The notes: a model not told the origin generated them from the letters alone. DNA of 64,000 nucleotides from Flavicella sp964230805 (GCA_964230805.1 CAXRIA010000028.1:1-64000), one strand, 5' to 3'. Numbered from the stretch's first letter, positions 33,065-42,370 are shown. Numbers and translations are program-made.

Positions 33065-34291
33065 TTGAAACGCCTTTTTCCACTTTTTTTTCTTTCGATT
33101 TTTATCCTTTCTTGTGGAGGGAAAGGAGATGAAAAGACCTCGGGAAAAAAAGAAGAATCGGTCAAAGCAATCTATCAATTTGGATACAACCTAAATGATT
33201 TTAAAGTGGTACATGACACCGTGGCCCACGGAGAAAGTTTTGGAGAAATATTGGACAGACACCACGTTTGGTCTCCAGAAATTTTTAAGATTTCAAAAAA
33301 AGTAAAAAACATCTTTGATGTAAGAAGACTTCGGGCAGGAAAACCCTACACGATATTAGCCGCAAAAGATTCCACCGAGAAAGCCCAAGTTTTTATTTAC
33401 AAACACGACTTGATCAATCACACCATCATTGATTTTAAAGATTCTGTGATTGTTGCTGAAAAAGCAAGAAAAAAAGTCAAAACCGTACTGAAAAAAGCCT
33501 CAGGAGTGATCACGAGCTCCCTGTCGGAAGCGCTTGACAAACAAGGAGTCAATGCCATGGTAGCCAATGACTTGTCAGAAATTTACGCTTGGACCATTGA
33601 TTTCTTTCGATTGCAAAAAAACGATCGCTTTAAAGTTATTTACGAACAAAAATATGTTGACGACACCATTCCTGCGGGAGTTGGAAGAATCCAAGCAGCA
33701 CATTTTGAGCACGTCAATAAATCATTTTACGCCTTCAAATATGTGGCTGATTCCATCAGTGGCATTGAAGAATACTACGACGAGAAAGCCCATCATTTAA
33801 GAAGGGCATTTTTAAAAGCCCCTCTGAAATTTAGCCGTATTTCTTCTCGTTACAATTTGAAAAGGAAGATTGCTTTTTACGGTCGAGTGAAACCACACAA
33901 AGGAACCGATTTTGCAGCGCCCGTGGGCAGTCCTATTATGAGTACTGCAAATGGAAGAGTCATTGAATCAAGATACAGAGCAGGCAACGGAAATTACGTC
34001 AAAATCAGACACAATTCCACGTATATGACCCAATACCTGCACATGAAAAGTCGCAAAGTAAAAGTAGGACAGTATGTCAAGCAAGGACAAGTCATCGGAT
34101 ATGTAGGAATGACGGGCAATACCTCGGGACCACATGTCTGCTATCGTTTCTGGAAAAATGGCGTTCAAGTAGATCCATTAAAAGAGAAATTACCTGCGGC
34201 AAAAGCAATGAAAAAATCGATAAAACCAAAATATTTAGAATTCATCCAATCCGTGAAAGAAGAGCTGGATGCAATTGAATATGTAAATTAA
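33065..34291 (+). CDS. M23-family (LytM) envelope lipoprotein
   Basis: 408 residues. The start is a TTG at 33065: it gives a lipoprotein signal (MKRLFPLFFLSIFILSC, lipobox SILSC-like with Cys17), and no ATG precedes the mature protein. The N-terminal half is a LysM/OapA-like region; the LytM domain (about 280-385) has the first zinc ligands in HKGTDFAAP and the LHMK histidine. The HxH motif that completes the site reads HVC (SGPHVCYRFWKNG), so the last zinc ligand is replaced by Cys. It may act as a peptidoglycan endopeptidase with altered ligation or as an amidase activator. It is followed by pgi after 11 bases. Confidence 0.88.
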   Translation: MKRLFPLFFLSIFILSCGGKGDEKTSGKKEESVKAIYQFGYNLNDFKVVHDTVAHGESFGEILDRHHVWSPEIFKISKKVKNIFDVRRLRAGKPYTILAAKDSTEKAQVFIYKHDLINHTIIDFKDSVIVAEKARKKVKTVLKKASGVITSSLSEALDKQGVNAMVANDLSEIYAWTIDFFRLQKNDRFKVIYEQKYVDDTIPAGVGRIQAAHFEHVNKSFYAFKYVADSISGIEEYYDEKAHHLRRAFLKAPLKFSRISSRYNLKRKIAFYGRVKPHKGTDFAAPVGSPIMSTANGRVIESRYRAGNGNYVKIRHNSTYMTQYLHMKSRKVKVGQYVKQGQVIGYVGMTGNTSGPHVCYRFWKNGVQVDPLKEKLPAAKAMKKSIKPKYLEFIQSVKEELDAIEYVN

Positions 34292-34302
34292 AAAAGAAGA
34301 AA

Positions 34303-35859
34303 ATGGCTTTAAAAAATGTAAACCCAACAAAAACAAAAGCATGGGGAAAATTAGCAACACATTTTACAGAAATCAAAGACACACATTTGAGAGATTTGTT
34401 TGCGAACAATTCCAATAGAAAAGAAGAGTTTCGTCTTCAATTTAAAGACATGAACATCGATTATTCTAAAAACAGAATCGATGCAAAAACCAAAGAGTTG
34501 TTATTAGAATTGGCAGAGGAAGTGGAACTGAAAGATGCCATTTCAAAATACTTCGGAGGCGCAAAAATAAATGCAACTGAAGGAAGAGAAGTTTTGCATA
34601 CAGCATTGCGCTCCTCCAATGAAGTATTGGTGGATGGTGAAAATGTAGTGGAAGACGTACAAGAGACTTTGCAAAAAATAAAAGGATTCACCAACAAGGT
34701 ACTTTCTGGTGATTGGAAGGGTTATACAGGAAAAAGCATCACAGATGTTGTGAATATCGGTATTGGAGGTTCTGATTTAGGGCCACAGATGGTGGTAGAT
34801 GCTTTGAAATATTACAAAACTCCTTTGGGAGTACACTTTGTCTCCAATGTAGATGGAGACCATGTTTCTGAGGTTGTCAAAAACCTAAACCCAGAGACCA
34901 CATTGTTTTTGATCGTTTCAAAAACTTTCACCACGCAGGAAACCATTTCCAATGCAATGACCATCAAGGAGTGGTTTTTGCAAGGAGCTACGGAGGCCGA
35001 TATTGCGAAGCATTTCGCAGCAGTTTCGACAAACTCAGAGGCCGTGGCTAATTTTGGAATTGATGCAGCCAATGTTTTCACCATGTGGAATTGGGTAGGA
35101 GGTCGTTTCTCTTTGTGGAGCGCCGTGGGATTGTCGATTAGCTTGGCAGTCGGTTTTGAAAACTTCCAAGCATTGCTTGAGGGAGCCTCTGAAATGGACA
35201 CTCATTTTGAAACCGCTGATTTTGAAGAAAATATTCCAGTGATCTTGGCGCTATTAAGTGTTTGGTACAACAATTTCTTTGGAGCAGAAACAGAGGCCAT
35301 CTTGCCATATGCTCAATATTTGGAAAAATTGACACCGTATTTGCAACAAGCCATTATGGAGAGCAATGGAAAAAGTGTCGACAGAAATGGAGACACCATT
35401 GATTACCAAACGGGTACCATTGTTTGGGGAAGTACAGGAACCAATATGCAACACGCATTCATGCAATTGGTGCACCAAGGAACAAAATTGATACCATGTG
35501 ATTTTATCGGATACGAAACCTCTCTGTATGGAAAAGAAGAACATCACAACAAATTGATGTCTAATTTTTACGGACAACAAGAAGCTTTGTGTAATGGAAA
35601 AACCAAAGAAGAGGTAATCTCTGAAGGAAAAACAGCAGACGCCGTGGTTCCATTCAAAGTATTTGAAGGAAACAAACCGAGCAATGCAATTTTGATTGAA
35701 AAGCTAACGCCCAACTCTTTGGGTAAGTTGATTGCCATGTACGAACACAAGATTTTTGTGCAAGGAATTGTTTGGAACATATACAGCTATGACCAATGGG
35801 GTGTGGAACTTGGAAAGGTTTTGGCGAATAAAATATATGCGGAAAAATACCAATCGTAA
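34303..35859 (+). CDS. pgi: Glucose-6-phosphate isomerase
   Basis: 518 residues, a short-type bacterial PGI. It interconverts glucose-6-phosphate and fructose-6-phosphate. Seen: VNIGIGGSDLGPQMV (about 147-161), the SIS-type phosphate-binding segment LIVSKTFTTQETISNA, the signature VGGRFSLWSAVGLS with catalytic residues nearby, and near the C-terminus QWGVELGKVLANKI, the second signature. A strong terminator follows. It is downstream of the DUF3108 and M23 genes and possibly read with them. Confidence 0.97.
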   Translation: MALKNVNPTKTKAWGKLATHFTEIKDTHLRDLFANNSNRKEEFRLQFKDMNIDYSKNRIDAKTKELLLELAEEVELKDAISKYFGGAKINATEGREVLHTALRSSNEVLVDGENVVEDVQETLQKIKGFTNKVLSGDWKGYTGKSITDVVNIGIGGSDLGPQMVVDALKYYKTPLGVHFVSNVDGDHVSEVVKNLNPETTLFLIVSKTFTTQETISNAMTIKEWFLQGATEADIAKHFAAVSTNSEAVANFGIDAANVFTMWNWVGGRFSLWSAVGLSISLAVGFENFQALLEGASEMDTHFETADFEENIPVILALLSVWYNNFFGAETEAILPYAQYLEKLTPYLQQAIMESNGKSVDRNGDTIDYQTGTIVWGSTGTNMQHAFMQLVHQGTKLIPCDFIGYETSLYGKEEHHNKLMSNFYGQQEALCNGKTKEEVISEGKTADAVVPFKVFEGNKPSNAILIEKLTPNSLGKLIAMYEHKIFVQGIVWNIYSYDQWGVELGKVLANKIYAEKYQS

Positions 35860-35877
35860 TAAAAGAACACTCAAAAT

Positions 35878-35904
35878 AAAAAGGCAGTTTTAACTGCCTT
35901 TTTT
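35878..35904 (+). terminator. Terminator of pgi
   Basis: AAGGCAGTT and AACTGCCTT form the stem (35881-35900), followed by a T-run. Confidence 0.88.
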
Positions 35905-36047
35905 GTTTTTAAAAAAGCACCCCACTTTAGGATTTATTCGCACGACTCAAAAAAAAGTCAGAAAACCGGAATCTTAGAATAGATATACTACTCAAGAGCA
36001 AACAAAATTTCAAGAACAATTCTACATCGTAGTTTCCAAGGGATTAG

Positions 36048-36055
36048 TATCTTTG
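36048..36055 (+). promoter_or_regulatory. -7 element for the 36081 membrane-protein gene
   Basis: TATCTTTG, 25 bases before the ATG at 36081. Confidence 0.55.
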
Positions 36056-36080
36056 CTCAAACATACAAAAACTGAAAATT

Positions 36081-36506
36081 ATGAAAGACGTACATTCGTA
36101 TTGGGCCTATTTGGTATTGGCAGCTTTGATATTCGCTGTTGTCAATGCGTTATTGGGCTTGAAAAGCAAAAAAGAATTCACCGCGAAAGATCTGCGATTG
36201 GGCTTGTTTGCTTTGATTTTTTCTCACATACAATTGCTGATTGGTTTGGCTTGGTATTTTATGTCTGATTGGTACAAGGCCATGAAAATTACAGGCTTTG
36301 GCACAGTGATGAAAAATGCGCAGTCAAGATTGATTTTGGTAGAACACCCAACGGTAATGATTTTGGGAATAGCTTTGATTACTATCGGCTGGTCCAAACA
36401 TAAAAAACAAACAACAGCGGTTGGGAAATTTAAAACTTTTGCGGTTTTTTATGGGCTTGCACTCGTTTTGATCTTGTCGCGAATTCCATGGAACCAGTGG
36501 TTCTAA
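36081..36506 (+). CDS. Small four-helix membrane protein (annotated 'cytochrome B'-like in flavobacteria)
   Basis: 141 residues with four hydrophobic segments (about 8-26, 42-62, 94-106 and 120-136). Conserved-looking His residues sit inside or next to helices (H6, H49 in ALIFSHIQLLIGLAWYF, H89 in VEHPTVMILGIALI), which is why homologues carry a cytochrome-b-like name; heme binding is not proven by the sequence. It starts 25 bases after a -7 element and precedes the PlsC-like and desaturase genes on the same strand with short gaps (21 and 19 bases), so it may belong to a membrane-lipid operon. Confidence 0.8.
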   Translation: MKDVHSYWAYLVLAALIFAVVNALLGLKSKKEFTAKDLRLGLFALIFSHIQLLIGLAWYFMSDWYKAMKITGFGTVMKNAQSRLILVEHPTVMILGIALITIGWSKHKKQTTAVGKFKTFAVFYGLALVLILSRIPWNQWF

Positions 36507-36527
36507 AATCAGGAAAAAAGGGTTGAA

Positions 36528-37262
36528 ATGAAAAGCTTACTTGGATATCCTCTTTCGATAGTTCACTATGTGGTGTTTGGACTATTGCTGGTTGTTTTTC
36601 ATCCATTGCAATGGATTGCCTTGCGGATTTTTGGGTACACAGCACATAAAAAAACGGTCGATGTTTTAAATGGTTTGCTCGTAGCCAGCATGTATCTTTT
36701 GGGAACGCGAGTAAAATTTACCAACAAATATTCAATACCCAGCAATGTGCCCATTATTATTGTGAGCAACCATCAAAGTTCCTATGACATTCCACCAATT
36801 TCCTGGTTTTTAAGAAAGACCCACCCCAAATTCGTTTCGAAAATAGAATTGGGACAAGGCATTCCAAGTGTATCGTTCAATTTAAAATATGGAGGGTCGG
36901 TATTAATCGATAGAAAAGACGCCAAACAGGCCTTGTCTACGATCGCGAATTTTGCCAAAAGCCTTGAAAAAAACAATTGGTCTGGTGTTATTTTTCCCGA
37001 GGGTACGCGCAGTAAGACTGGTGTTCCAAAGCGCTTTTCCGAAAATGGTTTGAAAATCATGACCAAGTACGCTCCTTCTGCCTACCTGCTTCCTGTGACT
37101 ATCAACAATTCTTGGAAGCTGGTACAAAAAGGGAGTTTCCCCTTAAGTGTCGGAGAAAAATTTTCTATCGAAGCACACGAAGCAATTCCCGTAAATTCAA
37201 TGAAGTTTGCCGATTTATTTCAAAAAGTGGAAGAAATTATTAAAAACTCAGTAACTTCGTAA
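36528..37262 (+). CDS. 1-acyl-sn-glycerol-3-phosphate acyltransferase (PlsC-like)
   Basis: 244 residues. The HX4D motif in VSNHQSSYDIPP and the FPEGTRSKTG motif are both canonical; the spacer contains the VSKIELGQGIPSVSFNLK segment, typical of PlsC proteins. An N-terminal membrane segment (about 8-28) is present. It would acylate lysophosphatidic acid to phosphatidic acid at the inner membrane. The acyl-ACP desaturase follows 19 bases downstream, so this pair may adjust the unsaturation of membrane phospholipids. This is the second PlsC family member in the window (first at 13986) and the closer match to canonical PlsC. Confidence 0.92.
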   Translation: MKSLLGYPLSIVHYVVFGLLLVVFHPLQWIALRIFGYTAHKKTVDVLNGLLVASMYLLGTRVKFTNKYSIPSNVPIIIVSNHQSSYDIPPISWFLRKTHPKFVSKIELGQGIPSVSFNLKYGGSVLIDRKDAKQALSTIANFAKSLEKNNWSGVIFPEGTRSKTGVPKRFSENGLKIMTKYAPSAYLLPVTINNSWKLVQKGSFPLSVGEKFSIEAHEAIPVNSMKFADLFQKVEEIIKNSVTS

Positions 37263-37281
37263 CTTTTAAAAAAATAGCTAG

Positions 37282-38274
37282 ATGTCCATTTACAACATTC
37301 GCAAAGAGGTAATGCTCAACCTCGAAAAAAATATTGAAGCAACTTTTGGTAAATTTTTAATTTCTCCTGAAGAAATTTGGCAGCCTACCGATTTTTTACC
37401 CAATCCACAATCGGATACCTTTCTAGAAGAAGTCAAAGAAATTAGAGAGCTTTCGAAAGAGCTTGATGATGATTTTTGGATTTCTTTGGTGGGCGATATG
37501 ATTACCGAAGAGGCCTTACCAACCTACGAATCGTGGTTGTTGGATTTGGATGGTGTAGATCAGCATGGAGAAGAAAAAGGATGGTCTAGCTGGATACGTC
37601 GATGGACTGCCGAAGAAAACAGGCATGGAGATGTGCTGAACAAATACATTTACCTTTCCGGACGTGTGAACATGCGTGAAGTTGAAGTTACAACCCAGCA
37701 CTTGATTGCCGATGGTTTTGATATTGGAACTTCAAGAGATCCTTACAAGACATTTATTTACACCAGTTTTCAAGAATTGGCAACCTATATTTCGCACAAC
37801 AATGTGGCAAAAATAGCACGGAAAGCAGGAATGAAAGGTTTGGCAAAAATGTCGAAAATTATTGCCGGTGATGAAATGCGTCATCACTTGGCCTACGTAG
37901 AATTTGTAAAGCAGATTTTTGCCATCGATCCTAGTCAAATGATGATTGCTTTTTGCGACATGATGAAACATAAAATTGAAATGCCTGCCATGTATTTGCG
38001 TGAGTCTTTCGGAAAAAAAGCTTCCTTGTTTGATAAATTTTCAGATGTTGCCCAAAGAGCAGGCGTTTATACATCGTTTGATTACATCGATATTCTAGAA
38101 AAATTAAACAAAGCATGGGATATTGAAAATTTTAGAGAATTGACAGCAGAAGCCGACAAAGCAAGAACTTATTTGATGCGTTTGCCAGAGCGAATGCGAA
38201 GAATCGCCAACAGAATTACCGTACCAGATACGGATTACAATTTTAAATGGATGCAACCCTTGGTTGTCAAATAA
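37282..38274 (+). CDS. Acyl-ACP desaturase (fatty acid desaturase type 2)
   Basis: 330 residues. A soluble di-iron desaturase of the stearoyl-ACP type that introduces a double bond into acyl-ACP. The two iron-binding motifs are EENRHG (111-116) and DEMRHH (about 198), with additional carboxylates in EEALPTYESWL. These are the standard ExxH pairs of the ferritin-like fold. The start ATG at 37282 is 19 bases after the PlsC stop. Together with PlsC it suggests a membrane-fluidity operon; a bidirectional terminator follows. Confidence 0.94.
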   Translation: MSIYNIRKEVMLNLEKNIEATFGKFLISPEEIWQPTDFLPNPQSDTFLEEVKEIRELSKELDDDFWISLVGDMITEEALPTYESWLLDLDGVDQHGEEKGWSSWIRRWTAEENRHGDVLNKYIYLSGRVNMREVEVTTQHLIADGFDIGTSRDPYKTFIYTSFQELATYISHNNVAKIARKAGMKGLAKMSKIIAGDEMRHHLAYVEFVKQIFAIDPSQMMIAFCDMMKHKIEMPAMYLRESFGKKASLFDKFSDVAQRAGVYTSFDYIDILEKLNKAWDIENFRELTAEADKARTYLMRLPERMRRIANRITVPDTDYNFKWMQPLVVK

Positions 38275-38307
38275 AAAAAGGCTTTTCAGAAATGAAAAGC
38301 CTTTTTT
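38274..38307. terminator. Bidirectional terminator between the desaturase and epimerase-like genes
   Basis: GGCTTTTCA and TGAAAAGCC with flanking A- and T-runs form a long symmetrical hairpin between convergent stop codons. Confidence 0.9.
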
Positions 38308-39176
38308 TACACAGATACTTCAATACTGTAAGAACAGTGGAATGTGTTTTTTGAGTCCAAGGAAAGGATGCCTTCTTTTTCTTCGATTTTTTGGGAAGTA
38401 TGTACAGCGTCTGCAATGCCGAGCCAAGGTTCAATGCACACAAAAGGCGCACCGGGTTTCGACCAGATTCCGAGAAAAGGAAAATCAGGGTACGACAAAG
38501 TAACCAGCCTTCCTTCCGTTTCGTGGAGGAGGGTAACTTTTTTGGATTTCATTTTTTTCAGTACCAAAGCATCCTTGTCAAAAATACCGCTGTGCAAATC
38601 CAAACAGTTCGAATTTTTGAGAAGATTCGCTGTTTGAGAGCCGATGAGCCCTTCTTCTAGCAAATGTATTTCCGCAGTTTCTTCTTTCTCAAAAAGCAAT
38701 TGATTTCGGTCGTAACTTTCCTCTGGATTTTGTAACGAACAGTGAAAAGCGGGGTGCTCGCCTAATGAAAAATAAAGAATTTCTTCCCCTTTATTCACCA
38801 CCGTGTGTGCAATGGTAAGGATGTTTTTGTGTAGTTGGTAGCTCGTGATAAATTCAAAATCAAACGGATAATTTTTTTTGGTTTCCTCGTTACTTTCCAA
38901 TGAAAAAGTCAATTTGTCTTTGGTTTTTTCCGTCAGTGCAACCGAATTGCTCCGCCTAAAAAAGCCGTGCTGCGGTAGAGAATAAGACTGTCCCTTGTAG
39001 ACATAAGTATCGTCTTTTAGTTTTCCAACAAAAGGGAACAATATGGGGGCTTGACCTCCCCAAAAACGGGCATCACCTTGCCACAAATATTCTTTGCCAT
39101 TGGCGATAAGGCTAGACAATTCTGCGCCCGTATTTTTTACAGCGATTTTTAAAAAATCATTTTGTAACGTATGCAT
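38307..39176 (-). CDS. Aldose 1-epimerase family protein (galactose mutarotase-like)
   Basis: 289 residues. The fold pattern of the YihR/LacX-type mutarotases is visible: GAELSSLIANGKEYLWQGD near the start, PILFPFVGKLKDDTYVYKG, and LPQHGFFRRS and LGEHPAFHC, where the catalytic His residues lie. Close relatives act on hexose or hexose-6-phosphate anomers; the true substrate is unknown. It precedes the nitrilase-family gene's downstream side by 14 bases on the same strand, so the two are likely co-transcribed, without an obvious shared pathway. Confidence 0.88.
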   Translation of the reverse strand: MHTLQNDFLKIAVKNTGAELSSLIANGKEYLWQGDARFWGGQAPILFPFVGKLKDDTYVYKGQSYSLPQHGFFRRSNSVALTEKTKDKLTFSLESNEETKKNYPFDFEFITSYQLHKNILTIAHTVVNKGEEILYFSLGEHPAFHCSLQNPEESYDRNQLLFEKEETAEIHLLEEGLIGSQTANLLKNSNCLDLHSGIFDKDALVLKKMKSKKVTLLHETEGRLVTLSYPDFPFLGIWSKPGAPFVCIEPWLGIADAVHTSQKIEEKEGILSLDSKNTFHCSYSIEVSV

Positions 39177-39190
39177 AGAGATTCATGAAA

Positions 39191-39961
39191 TTAAAAATTG
39201 AAACGATCTCGATCCTTTAAAAAAGGAAAGCTTTGTCGAATTTGCTTTAGGTTTTTTTTGTCTAGGGTCACCGTAAAAACTTCTTCGATTTCTGATTTTT
39301 GAAGAACAGCTCCCAGCGGGTCAATCACTTGTGAATGGCCGTTGTATTCATGTCCGTTGCCGTCGGTTCCTATTCGGTTAACACCCACACAATAGGCTTG
39401 ATTTTCTATCGCTCGGGCTTTTAACAAAACATTCCAAGCAGCAATTCTGGTTTTGGGCCAATTGGCAACATAGAGCAACACGTCGTAGTCTTCCGTATTT
39501 CTAGACCAAACCGGAAAACGCAGATCGTAACAGATAAATGGACTGATTTTCCAACCTTTGTATTCAAACAGCAAACGATTTGTTCCAGGAGTATAAACCC
39601 TGTTTTCACCTGCAAAATGAAACAAATGTTTTTTGTCGTAGTGTACCAAATTTCCAGAAGGATGCACAAAAACAAAACGATTGAAATACTGGCCGTTTTC
39701 TTCGATGATCAAACTGCCAGCAATCGCGGCATTGTGTGTTTGAGCTTGTTTTTTCATCCACGCAATGGACACACCGCTCATTTTTTCGGCAATTGTTGCT
39801 GGATCCATGTCGAACCCAGTAGCAAACATTTCTGGCAAAAGAATCAAGTCCGTTTGTTCGTTTATGGATTGGATTTTTTGAGAAAGACGCGCCAAATTCG
39901 CAGAAACGGATCTCCACAAAGTATCGTTTTGTACGAGTGTTATTTTTAAGAAATCTTGCAT
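39191..39961 (-). CDS. Carbon-nitrogen hydrolase, omega-amidase (YafV/Nit2)-like
   Basis: 256 residues. The nitrilase superfamily triad is visible: Glu in LILLPEMFATGFD (about 44), Lys in YDKKHLFHFAGE (about 110), and Cys in SPFICYDLRFPVW (about 145). The LPEMFATGF and KHLFHFAGE wording is close to YafV-type omega-amidases, which hydrolyse alpha-ketoglutaramate and alpha-ketosuccinamate in glutamine/methionine salvage metabolism. The ATG at 39961 is the only good start. It is the first gene of a two-gene minus-strand unit with the mutarotase-like gene. Confidence 0.9.
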   Translation of the reverse strand: MQDFLKITLVQNDTLWRSVSANLARLSQKIQSINEQTDLILLPEMFATGFDMDPATIAEKMSGVSIAWMKKQAQTHNAAIAGSLIIEENGQYFNRFVFVHPSGNLVHYDKKHLFHFAGENRVYTPGTNRLLFEYKGWKISPFICYDLRFPVWSRNTEDYDVLLYVANWPKTRIAAWNVLLKARAIENQAYCVGVNRIGTDGNGHEYNGHSQVIDPLGAVLQKSEIEEVFTVTLDKKNLKQIRQSFPFLKDRDRFNF

Positions 39962-40129
39962 ATGATGTCAGCAGCTTTGGTCAAAAAATGTAAGATGAAA
40001 CAGACATTTTGTGTTACAGGTAAAGATATTATAAAATCTGAAGGGAATGTTCTACACAAGAATTTTTATTCAAAGGAGTATCTTTTTTCACAAAGCACAA
40101 AAATGAAAACAAAGAGGGAGATGAAATAA

Positions 40130-40633
40130 TTAGAGGCTTTTTGTTTCCAAAGAAAGGAATTCTTTATTCGAGACAATTTCAAAATTCCAGTTTCTTTTTT
40201 TGCTCCGATACCCTAGAATACTGGGTGACTTTGTTGCCAAGTACACCATTCCTACACCAGCGACAATTCCTGCTAGGAAAATAGGTTCTCGACTAATGCC
40301 ATATCCAAAAAGGCCCACGAAAAAAAATTGATTTCCAAAAAAGTACAAACTTCCATTGACAACAAGGGTTTCAAGAAAAGGGTTTCTTTTGATTTTAGAA
40401 ATTTCAGAAATTGGGATTTTCTGATTTTTCATTCGAATATGCGAAGGATCCACGATTGTAAATCGTCCTTTTATTTTTTGCCCGTCATTGGTGACGATTC
40501 GAATTTTTTTGTTTTCCTTGATTCTGTACTCTTTGTTGGTATTGGACTTGTATATACGAATGTAATTTTCTTGAGCACATAACTTACTTACGAGCAACAA
40601 GGAGAATAGAATTAAAAAACTGGTGTGTTTCAT
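40130..40633 (-). CDS. Exported/membrane protein of unknown function
   Basis: Not recognised. 167 residues from the ATG at 40633 (another ATG at 40645 is in frame). A signal peptide (MKHTSFLILFSLLLVSKLCAQ) is followed by a basic region with NKEYRIKENKKIRIVTNDGQ and KGRFTIVDPSHIRMK, a short SH3-like or barrel pattern. Then come two hydrophobic segments (about 88-105 and 113-131), and a basic tail. It lies downstream of a strong hairpin and of the lipoprotein at 40700, at the edge of a cluster of unfamiliar exported proteins. The internal KIPISEISKIKRN pattern is common in Bacteroidota proteins that respond to envelope conditions, but no function can be given. Confidence 0.7.
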   Translation of the reverse strand: MKHTSFLILFSLLLVSKLCAQENYIRIYKSNTNKEYRIKENKKIRIVTNDGQKIKGRFTIVDPSHIRMKNQKIPISEISKIKRNPFLETLVVNGSLYFFGNQFFFVGLFGYGISREPIFLAGIVAGVGMVYLATKSPSILGYRSKKRNWNFEIVSNKEFLSLETKSL

Positions 40634-40656
40634 GTTTAAGTTCATCTTTTTTGTTT

Positions 40657-40690
40657 AGGAAACCTGGTGTTTTACAACACCGGGTTTCCT
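40657..40690 (-). terminator. Strong hairpin between two exported-protein genes
   Basis: AGGAAACCTGGTGTT pairs with AACACCGGGTTTCCT (one T/G mismatch) around a TTAC loop. It lies right after the stop of the 40700 gene. No T-run follows on the minus strand, so it may be an atypical terminator or an mRNA-stabilising structure. Confidence 0.5.
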
Positions 40691-40699
40691 CAATAAATT

Positions 40700-41125
40700 T
40701 TATTCTACAAGCCCAAGATCTTCATTGGTTATTTCAAAAGTGTAAACAAAATGGTTTTTAGATGTTTCTCTTACTGTCCAATATTTAGCAATGTTGTAAA
40801 TATTTTTACCCGGTGTATCAGGCTTCCAGACGTTTAATATTTCGTTAGTTTCATTTGATAAATAAATTGAGTCAAAATCAATTAATGACAATCCTGCTCT
40901 TCCTAAGCCATTATTACTTACATTTATTTTTTTGTATGTGATTGAGTTATCAGACTTAATTTTTAATGTTTCTTTGTTGTTTTCTTCATTTTCTAAAATG
41001 AGACGACTAATAAAACTTATTTCTAAGTTTGAATTTGAGGAATTAATTATTTCAGTTTCTAGACTCTCACTCGGGTCACAAGAACAGCACATTGCAAACA
41101 CAACGAAATAAATAAGTTTTTTCAT
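40700..41125 (-). CDS. Small lipoprotein of unknown function
   Basis: Not recognised. 141 residues with a lipoprotein signal (MKKLIYFVVFAMCCSC; the lipobox Cys is one of C13, C14 or C16). The mature part is Asn/Ser/Glu-rich and beta-predicted, with phrases such as ETEIINSSNSNLEISF and VYTFEITNEDLG. It sits 18 bases after the metalloprotease-like gene and is probably in the same transcript, so it may be a partner, inhibitor or immunity-type protein for that product. This is only position-based. Confidence 0.7.
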   Translation of the reverse strand: MKKLIYFVVFAMCCSCDPSESLETEIINSSNSNLEISFISRLILENEENNKETLKIKSDNSITYKKINVSNNGLGRAGLSLIDFDSIYLSNETNEILNVWKPDTPGKNIYNIAKYWTVRETSKNHFVYTFEITNEDLGLVE

Positions 41126-41143
41126 GCTTCAATATATTAAAAA

Positions 41144-42370
41144 TTAATCCCAATAATAAGCTTCAAAAAGCTCTTTAACATCATCTTCGTCTCTGTTATT
41201 GTTTTCTCGCAACAAACGATCTCTAAAGGCTTGTGGCGAGGTCACGTCTCCGTCCAAAGCATTGTAAATGTTTCTAAGACTGTAACCTGAGGCTTTATCT
41301 TCAAACCCCTCTCTTATTGTTTCTAAATTTACTCCTGTATTCATCAAATCTGTATCATCTGAATCCATAAGATCATTCATCAAACCTCCTGGGATCCAGC
41401 CTGTCCATCTGTAAACAGGATTTCCGTATCTAATAATGTCTTTTCCAGGTCTATCAAGCGGGTCAAAATTTTCAAAAGCATTCAATGAATGAACCTGATT
41501 ATTTTTTCCAAATTCTTGCAGGGTTAAAAAATATCCCATGTGAAAGCCCCAAGCTTCTCCCAAAGCACAGATACCCGCATTTCTGCCTGTGCCATCGCCA
41601 TAGGCTCCGTAGGTAAGAATATAGCTGATGTATTTTGCCCAGTACGCCCCGCCCACTTTGGCAAAATGAGAACTGTGTGCCATTTCGTGAAAAACCTTTG
41701 AATAAACGCCATCCGTTCCTTGCCTTGCATTTCCTTGTATCCAAATATCGGGCAATAATTTCAAACGAAGGAGATAACCGATCCACGAATTGGCAAGAAA
41801 TCCCAAAGTACTATTTAAAAAGAAATTGGAAAGATCGCTCCGAGAATTGAATCCTATAAAACCATAGGTATGTCTGAGCATTGGAGCAGACGCTGTTCCA
41901 GATCCACTGGTCACATTGATGCGCATTTTAGAATTGAAGGTGTCAATTCCGTACTCTCGGCAATACTTTCTATATTTTACCACCGCATTGTTTACGGTTG
42001 AAAACCGCCAACCATAAGAATTGGTGTAAAAGGTTTTGTTGTACCCTCTTTTAGATTCTGTCCAAGCCCGGTAGGTAGCATCGGACAAAGAAAGCCAGGT
42101 AGAATAGATTTTTATTTTGTTCGAGGGGTTGTCAAAGTCAATGGAATACCAAGGGTCTCCTCTGTATTTTTTATTGATTTTGTAATAGCCATTTTCATTG
42201 GTATAACCACGCCCCCATACAAACCAACGGAAGGTTCTCACTTTTACACCTACCACAGGATCCGTGCCTCCGGTGGCGGTATTGTACACTTTTAAAGTGC
42301 CTTTGGGCTGTGTGCGTCCACTACAAAAAAACCAGCACTTTTCTCCAAGGTTGCTGTCTTTGTTTTTTTT
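41144..42370 (-). pseudogene. C-terminal part of a frameshifted lipoprotein metalloprotease (HExxH)
   Basis: The frame is open from 42370 but has no proper start; a GTG at 42289 gives 381 residues. It continues the lipoprotein encoded at 42321-43022 once one A is removed from the run of nine A at 42363-42371. The joined reading is KELKKNKDSNLGEKCWFF, then CSGRTQPKGTLKVYN. The first about 50 residues after the junction look like a carboxypeptidase-regulatory or transthyretin-like domain (GVKVRTF, NENGYYKINKKY). Counting from the GTG, the zinc motif HEMAHSSH is at 201-208, and a possible third ligand is Glu245 in LGEAWG, a gluzincin-like layout. The family is not one I can name. It may be a real phase-variable gene, a decayed gene, or an assembly error. 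Confidence 0.75.
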
